NCBI RefSeq assembly: GCF_029227915.1
Contig: NC_079878.1
Span: 13,516,001-13,580,000 of the forward strand
Length of the DNA: 64,000 nucleotides
DNA from: Hydractinia symbiolongicarpus
Taxonomy: Eukaryota > Cnidaria > Hydrozoa > Anthoathecata > Hydractiniidae
Direction of reading: 5' to 3'
Shown: piece by piece, positions 57,795 through 64,000 of the stretch
How the letters are laid out: every line of letters begins with the position of its first letter
Numbering within the stretch: position 1 is the stretch's first letter
Program-made: the position numbers and the translations under genes
Notes under the pieces: generated by a model
What the model saw: the letters and a program-made list of their open reading frames with translations, nothing else
The model's database searches: none
Told to the model about the DNA's origin: nothing

Positions 57795-60773
57795 ATGTCT
57801 AAATATTGCCATGACCAGAAATTACTTTGCAGAAAAGCTATCATCGTCACGAACTACCGTAAGAAATGTTTTTAAATGAGATTTTTATGCCTTTTTGGGC
57901 TGTAGCAATTGCATGCTAGGATGCAAGCGCTAGATGAAACTATAGGTCTCATTTAGTCTCTTTCTTTGCATGAAGGTATTGTTACCTTTACATGAAATCA
58001 AGGAGAAGGTATCAATGTACACTAGATAATAGTTTTAAAGCCTCACAAATGTTTCTATAGAAAGAAATGGGCCAAAAAAGACCTTTCTCCAGTGAGTACA
58101 TCTTTATCTTACACAAGTAGTATAAGTTCGCCAAAACTTAGCAAAAACGCCTTACACGTATGCTACAAGTGCTGGCTTATTTACTAAAGGTTATATTTAT
58201 TTCGGTTATGCGTCTTTAATCACCTTCCGTCCACCGTCCTAAAGACCTGTAATTTGCCAGGTTACATTATATACATATAATTAATATTAATGTAAATCAA
58301 TTTTAAGGGACAGCAAAATTATTTTAAAAGCAAAAAACAATACTTTACAGCCAAAATTTAATTGCAAATTTTAAACCCTTTTATGTTGGAGTATATACTT
58401 TGTAGTCGGTGCAATTTGAGGCAGCTATTTGAGGCAGAATATTAATTTTGAGGCTAACAAACTTATACCACTTGACGTTAAACATTCAAAGAAGTCTATA
58501 AGAAACGCGTAACTTTAAGAATGTGCTAAAATGTTATTTGCATTCAAGACTTTATGATGAATATAATTGCAGGTAGTTAATGCTTTTTTACTTTGTTGAA
58601 GCACAATTAGCAATTATATATATACTAGTTGGTGTTCCGTGGAAAAATCCACGGGTTTGCTTGTCCCTTTTATAACGCATTGCCAGATAAAATAAAGATG
58701 TGTAATAATATTTTTTAGGTAGTTTACTTTCACCATCAGTATATATATTATATATGGACAAGTTCATAAATATCAGACACTGATTTGGACACTGCAAAAA
58801 AGCAAGAAAGCAAAATTTCCTCATAATTTGTTTATAAATCCGCCTAGGTTGCTAAAATTTTAAGGGATGCTGCGTACGCTTGTTCTTTAAAGCACTCTTT
58901 GGTATGTTTATTAAAAAAAAAATCAGGACACAAATTTATCAGAGTATTTGAACAATTTACTGATAAATTTTTAACAAACGAAAATGTCACAATGATACTC
59001 ATTTTTCAATTAGATAAATGTCCTGTATTTTGTAAAGAACATTAAAATCATATCAAGTCTTATTTAATAATGCCTAAAAACAATTTTAGGGGTAATAAAA
59101 TGATAAAATCTTAACAATTTACATAGCCAAACTCTACTTTATTATTGCCTTTTTAAGTGTTTTAGACTGTTATGTTAGACTCATTGAGTATTGAGTGTAT
59201 AAATGGTTACTGCCACATATGGTTGACAATGCTTACTATGTGTGTTTACCGTACTATGTTTACTATGTTGAAATGCTTCTGGACAGGATTTGATAACAAA
59301 ATAACTAGAAATGGAGTATATATTTACAAAGAAGAATATCCTGATTCAGATTTGTTAAGATATTATCACTTTTTTGCTTTATATATGATATATATTCAGT
59401 ACTGTTCCAGTTAACTGTATTTTCATATAAAATAATTACAAAAAATAGTTATGTCTCTTTTTGTTTTGTGGTCACAAGCTGATAAAACCTAACAATTTCG
59501 TAGCTTTAGAGTGTTATATTTTTATCATTTTTGTGTCCTGGAAATAAAAAAATATGCAAAATTGCTCAGAAAGTTCCTAAAAACATCATATTCAAAGCAA
59601 AATACATAACTTGTCAAAAAAGGAGTTTAGAGCATTTTTTATCAATTTCAAAATTCTGCACTTTTTAATTTTTTATCAATTTATTGTTCCTGAAACAAAC
59701 GTTAATAACTATGTTAATATTTGCTGTTATGAAACAGGGATTTCATATTCAGGAACTTCTGGCTATAATGCTAAGTCTAAAATCAAATTGGTTTTTTAAC
59801 TTATTCTTTATAAACATTTTCTAATAAACTTAAAACAACTTATACCAATGTCCAAAAATCATCAAAATATGGTCTGATATTTATGAACTTGTCCATATAT
59901 ACAAGAGAAAAAATGCAAATTTCCAAACTATTTATAAAAGGACATTGTAACGAAGTTGATACATATTTTTGACAATTAGTCAACATTTATGTTCCAACCT
60001 TCTACTCATGAGCCCACATTACGGATTTGTTTATTGACTTTTCCAGCCTTTTGACGTATTTTTACTGATTCCATCAGGTTTTCAATGAAAAGATTACCAT
60101 GGAATCTAGGAAATGAACATATTGTGATTGTGTAATACAAGAAAACATGATGAATATTATGAGTTTCATATTTTTAACTTACCCCAACAAACCAATTTCT
60201 TTAACCTCAGCAGTCGTATTTTTATTCTTCTCATTTATTTTTTTCTTCTGTGCTATACTCTTTGTCTGTGCTACCCCTGACTTCTGTCTATTATGTGTAT
60301 GTCATGTATGTTCGAAATACCCCAGTCATAAGGTTAATTAATGACATTTTTGCACGATATGTAGTTATAGTTATAGTTTGTCATGAAGGACCTTCAATAG
60401 CTATGTTTTTATGTAATTTTTTTGCTGTAAATGTATTTCTTAAGGTTTGATATTCTGAGAAGTTTAGCCTTTCTAAGCTTAAGGGTTTTTTTGACTGATT
60501 TCTTTTGAAATAAATTAAGTGTAGAGGAAAGTGTATTTTAGTTTCTTTACAACTTTTGCATGCCTTGTTTAACATACCTTATGCTACAGAGCATCAGCAT
60601 AAGAAAACACCCTTATTGAATTATTCTTTGTATAAATAGAAAGAAAACAACAGAAAAGAGGAAAACAGACAAATTCGTTAAAAAGACAACAGAATTTGAA
60701 GAAAAGCAAAGAATTCAAATTTTTGGAGAATTGGCCGACCCTCCAAAAACACCGCTTCTGAAATTAAAACTGG
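57795..60773 (+). CDS. Candidate 5' exons of an unknown gene that continues beyond the window
   Basis: Three putative exons have compatible phases: 57795-57858 (MSKYCHDQKLLCRKAIIVTN, 21 codons plus one base, donor GTAAGA), 58061-58091 (acceptor CTATAG, donor GTGAGT) and 60640-60773 (acceptor AATAG, donor GTAATG). Joined they give about 76 aa with no stop: a Cys/His-containing start, a short basic link, then a lysine/glutamate-rich stretch (KRKTDKFVKKTTEFEEKQ) leading to ELADPPKTPLLKLKL. Exon 3 has the most coding-like composition. The next exon would lie past the satellite, outside the window. I do not recognise the family. Small exons and lack of homology make this tentative. Confidence 0.35.
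58749..59901. repeat. Inverted repeat pair about 1.1 kb apart
   Basis: TATATGGACAAGTTCATAAA followed by TATCAGAC at 58752-58778 recurs inverted near 59873-59901. The match is about 28 bp and perfect; outside it similarity is weak. Just left of it, at 58643-58663, is a small hairpin CCGTGGAAAAATCCACGG. It may be the ends of a decayed element. Confidence 0.6.
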
Positions 60774-60889
60774 GTAATGTTTTTATGGTTACGAATATGA
60801 AAATAACAATGTACATATACAAGGAAAAGAAATTTCCAATTATAATTTAACGCCACTGTTTTTTCTGTTTTTTCATTTGAAAAACACCT

Positions 60890-63800
60890 ATAAGGGGGGC
60901 AGAATATTCTAATGTGCTGGCTGGTTTTGCAGGCGCGTTTGATAGATTATTCCTTCTGTGTATGGATTAACCTTTTTTTAACAGATTAACATTTTAAGTC
61001 ATCAATGAATGTCTGAATATTTTATCTTCCCGTAATTCCCAGAGAGGGCAGAATCTCCTAAGGGGGCAGAATATTCTACGCCACTTTTAATACCTAGCCC
61101 TCCTGGCTATTTTCCCAGGAACATTGCACAAATAATTTCTTTTGTGTATGGATTAAACGTACTCTAGTAGAGGAACATTTTGAGCCATTGGTGGATATGT
61201 GAAAGTTTCATTTCATGTAATTTACAGGGGGGGGTGTGGGGCAGAATATTCTACGCCGCGCAGAATATACTGACCCCCCCTGGCAGTTTTCTAGGCATAT
61301 TGCGCAACCAATTTCTTTTCTGTATGGATTGAACGTACTCTACTAGAGGAATATTTTGGGCCATCAGTGGATATTGGAAAGTTTCATCTTCATGTAATTT
61401 ACAGGGGGCGGGGGCAGAATATTCTACCCCGCGCAGAATATACTTCCCCGCGCAGAATATACTTCCCCTTTGGTCGTTTTTCTAAGCATATTGCACAAAC
61501 AATTTTTCTTGTGTATGGATTTAACGTACTCTACTAGAGGAATATATTGAGCCATTAGTGGATATGTGAAAGTTTCATTTCATGTAATATACAGGGGGGG
61601 GGGGGGGGGCAGAATATTCTACGCCGTATAGAATGTATTGCCCCCTGGCTGTTTTTCCAGGCATATTGCGCAAACAATGTCTTTTGCGTATGGATTAAAC
61701 GTACTGTACTAGAGGAAGATTTAAAGCCATTGGTGGATATGTGAAACTTTCATCTTCATGTAATTTACAGGGGAGTGCAGAATACTCTAAGGGGGCAGAA
61801 TATTCTACGCCGCTTAGAATATACTGCCCCCCTGAGCCGGTTTTCCAGGCATATTGCACAAACAATTTCTTTTGTGTATGAATTGAACGTACTCCACTAG
61901 AGGAACATTTTGAGCCATGAGGGGATATGTGAAAGTTTCATCTTCATGTAATTTACAAGGGGGGGGCAGAATATTCTAAGGGGGCAGAATATTCTACGCC
62001 GCTTAGAATATAGTGCCCCCCCCCTAGCCGTTTTTCCAGCCATATTGCACAAACAATTTCTTTTGTGTATGGATTGAAAGTACTCCACTAGAGGAACATT
62101 TTGAGCCATTAGTGCATATGTGAAAGTTTCATCTTCATGTAATTTACAGGGGGGGCAGAATATTTTAAGGGGGCAGAATATTCTACGCCGCTTAGAATAT
62201 ACTGCCCCCCCTAGCCGTTTTTCCAGCCATATTGCACAAACAGATTCTTTTGTGTATGGATTGAAAGTACTCCACTAGAGGAACATTTTGAGCCATTAGT
62301 GGATATGTGAAAGTTTCATCTTCATGTAATTTACAGGGGGGCAGAATATTCTAAGGGGGCAGAATATTCTACGCCGCTTAGAATATACTGCCCCCCCTAG
62401 CCGTTTTTCCAGCCATATTGCATAAACAATTTCTTTTGTGTATGGATTGAACGTACTCTACTAGAGGAACATTTTGAGCCATTAGTGCATATGTGAAAGT
62501 TTCATCTTCATGTAATTTGCACGGGGGGGGGGCAGAATATTCTAAGGGGGCAGAATATTCTACGCCGCTTAGAATAAACTGCCCCACCTAGCCGTTTTTC
62601 CAGGCATATTGCACAAACACTTTCTTTTGTGTATGGATTGAACGTACTCCACTTGAGGAACAATTTGAGCCATTAGTAGATATGTGGAAGTTTCATCTTC
62701 ATGTAATTTACAGGGGGGGCAGAATATTCTAAGGGGGCAGAATATTCTACGCCGCTTAGAATATACTGCCCCCCCCCCCCCTTACCCGTTTTTCCAGGCA
62801 TATTGCACTAACAATTTCTCTTGTGTATGGATTGAACGTACTCCACTAGAGGAACATTTTGAGCCATTAGTGCATATGTGAAAGTTTCATCTTCATGTAA
62901 TTTACAGGGGGGCGCAATATTCTAAGGGGGCAGAATATTCTACGCCGCTTAGAATATACTGCCCCGCCTAGCCGTTTTTCCAGGTATATTGCACAAACAA
63001 TTTCTTTTGTGTATGGATTGAACGTACTCCACTAGAGGAACATTTTGAGCCATTAGTGGATATGTGAAAGTTTCATCTTCATGTAATTTACAGGGGGGGG
63101 CAGAACATTCTAAGGGGCAGAATATTCTACGCCGCTTAGAATATACTGCCCCCCCTAGCCGTTTTTCCAGCCATATTGCACAAACAAATTCTTTTGTGTA
63201 TGGATTGAAAGTACTCCACTAGAGGAACATTTTGAGCCATTAGTGCATATGTGAAAGTTTCATCTTCATGTAATTTGCACGGGGGGGCAGAATATTCTAA
63301 GGGGGCAGAATATTCTACCCCGCTTAGAATATACTGCCCCCCTAGCCGTTTTTCCAGGCATATTGCGCAAACAATTTCTTTTGTGTATGGATTGAACGTA
63401 CTCCACTAGAGGAACATTTTGAGCCATTAGTGGATATGTGAAAGTTTCATCTTCATGTAATTTACAGGGGGGGCAGAATATTCTAAGGGGGCAGAATATT
63501 CTACGCCGCTTAGAATAAACTGCCCCACCTAGCCGTTTTTCCAGGCATATTGCACAAACAATTTCTTTTGTGTATGGATTGAACGTACTCCACTTGAGGA
63601 ACAATTTGAGCCATTAGTAGATATGTGGAAGTTTCATCTTCATGTAATTTACAGGGGGGGCAGAATATTCTAAGGGGGCAGAATATTCTACGCCGCTTAG
63701 AATATACTGCCCCCCCCCCCCTTACCCGTTTTTCCAGGCATATTGCACTAACAATTTCTCTTGTGTATGGATTGAACGTACTCCACTAGAGGAACATTTT

Positions 63801-64000
63801 GAGCCATTAGTGCATATGTGAAAGTTTCATCTTCATGTAATTTACAGGGGGGCGCAATATTCTAAGGGGGCAGAATATTCTACGCCGCTTAGAATATACT
63901 GCCCCGCCTAGCCGTTTTTCCAGGTATATTGCACAAACAATTTCTTTTGTGTATGGATTGAACGTACTCCACTTGAGGAACATTTTGAGCCATTAGTAGA
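60890..64000. repeat. 187-bp satellite with a five-monomer higher-order repeat
   Basis: About 16 head-to-tail monomers run to the window end. The AGGAAC landmark recurs near 61171, 61347, 61538, 61713, 61901, 62092, 62279, 62465, 62656, 62850, 63036, 63223, 63410, 63597, 63790 and 63976, a spacing of 175-194 bp, mostly 186-188. Each monomer has a G-run, one or two GGGGGCAGAATATTCTA blocks, CGCCGCTTAGAATATACTG and a C-run, which together can fold as a hairpin. An AT-rich half follows (TTTTGTGTATGGATTGAACG). From about 62590, monomers with CACTTGAGGAACAATTTGAG return after about 940 bp (62656 and 63597), showing a five-monomer higher-order unit. ORFs in it are artefacts. Confidence 0.93.

Noticed and set aside
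61897-63604. ORFs in the 187-bp satellite with repeated FCPLRIFCPP-like peptides
   Set aside because: They follow the tandem array and change with its G/C-run lengths.

Overview
This is AT-rich animal nuclear DNA. Genes are split by short GT-AG introns, two host genes are deeply conserved animal genes (AP-2 mu and Cdc42), and the rest is crowded with decayed transposons. The mix of a KDZ-type transposon, a GIY-YIG Penelope-like element, OTU-type and C2H2-type mobile remnants, MULEs, a tRNA-derived SINE and many tiny foldback elements suggests a non-bilaterian metazoan. A hydrozoan cnidarian is my best guess; this is inference, with no species marker seen.

Layout. 0-11.7 kb is repeat-rich and holds a Penelope-like remnant (0.6-2.2 kb), a 368-bp foldback transposon with a 9-bp target duplication (5.0 kb), an OTU-protease-like pseudogene (7.6-8.2 kb) and a SINE (9.7-10.0 kb). 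From 11765 to 21550 lies one 9.8-kb DNA transposon. It is flanked by a 9-bp duplication, has long terminal inverted repeats that enclose mirror-image minisatellites, and carries a frameshifted KDZ-superfamily transposase on the minus strand. About 450 bp beyond its right end begins an intact 11-exon AP-2 mu gene (22006-27825, plus strand, 440 aa) with a near-perfect 49-bp hairpin in intron 1. A 268-aa orphan gene lies at 30.3-31.1 kb (minus). 27-36 kb contains many 70-110 bp palindromic mini-elements ending in CCTCGTCCCCAGGG.

38-52 kb holds two tandem minus-strand Cdc42 genes. The copy at 49902-51876 is a canonical 191-aa Cdc42. The copy at 38227-44049 keeps the same four-exon structure and an open frame, but has altered nucleotide-binding and switch residues (P-loop Gly12 to Glu, Thr35 to Ser, DTAG shortened to EVG). 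Its first intron holds a C2H2-finger mobile remnant. Between the two genes are a second copy of the 5.0-kb transposon family (478 bp) and a decayed Ty3/gypsy pol.

The right end is a 2.0-kb MULE insertion (55408-57431) with palindromic GGTACC-centred ends, a 10-11 bp target duplication and an apparently intact 4-exon ZSWIM3/MULE-like gene that encodes only 284 aa. After it come candidate exons of an unknown gene (57.8-60.8 kb) and a 187-bp satellite (60.9 kb to the window end) with a five-monomer higher-order repeat. No rRNA gene, CRISPR array or bacterial operon is present. Host genes that look functional are AP-2 mu, canonical Cdc42, the divergent Cdc42 paralogue and probably the 268-aa orphan; nearly everything else is mobile DNA or its debris.
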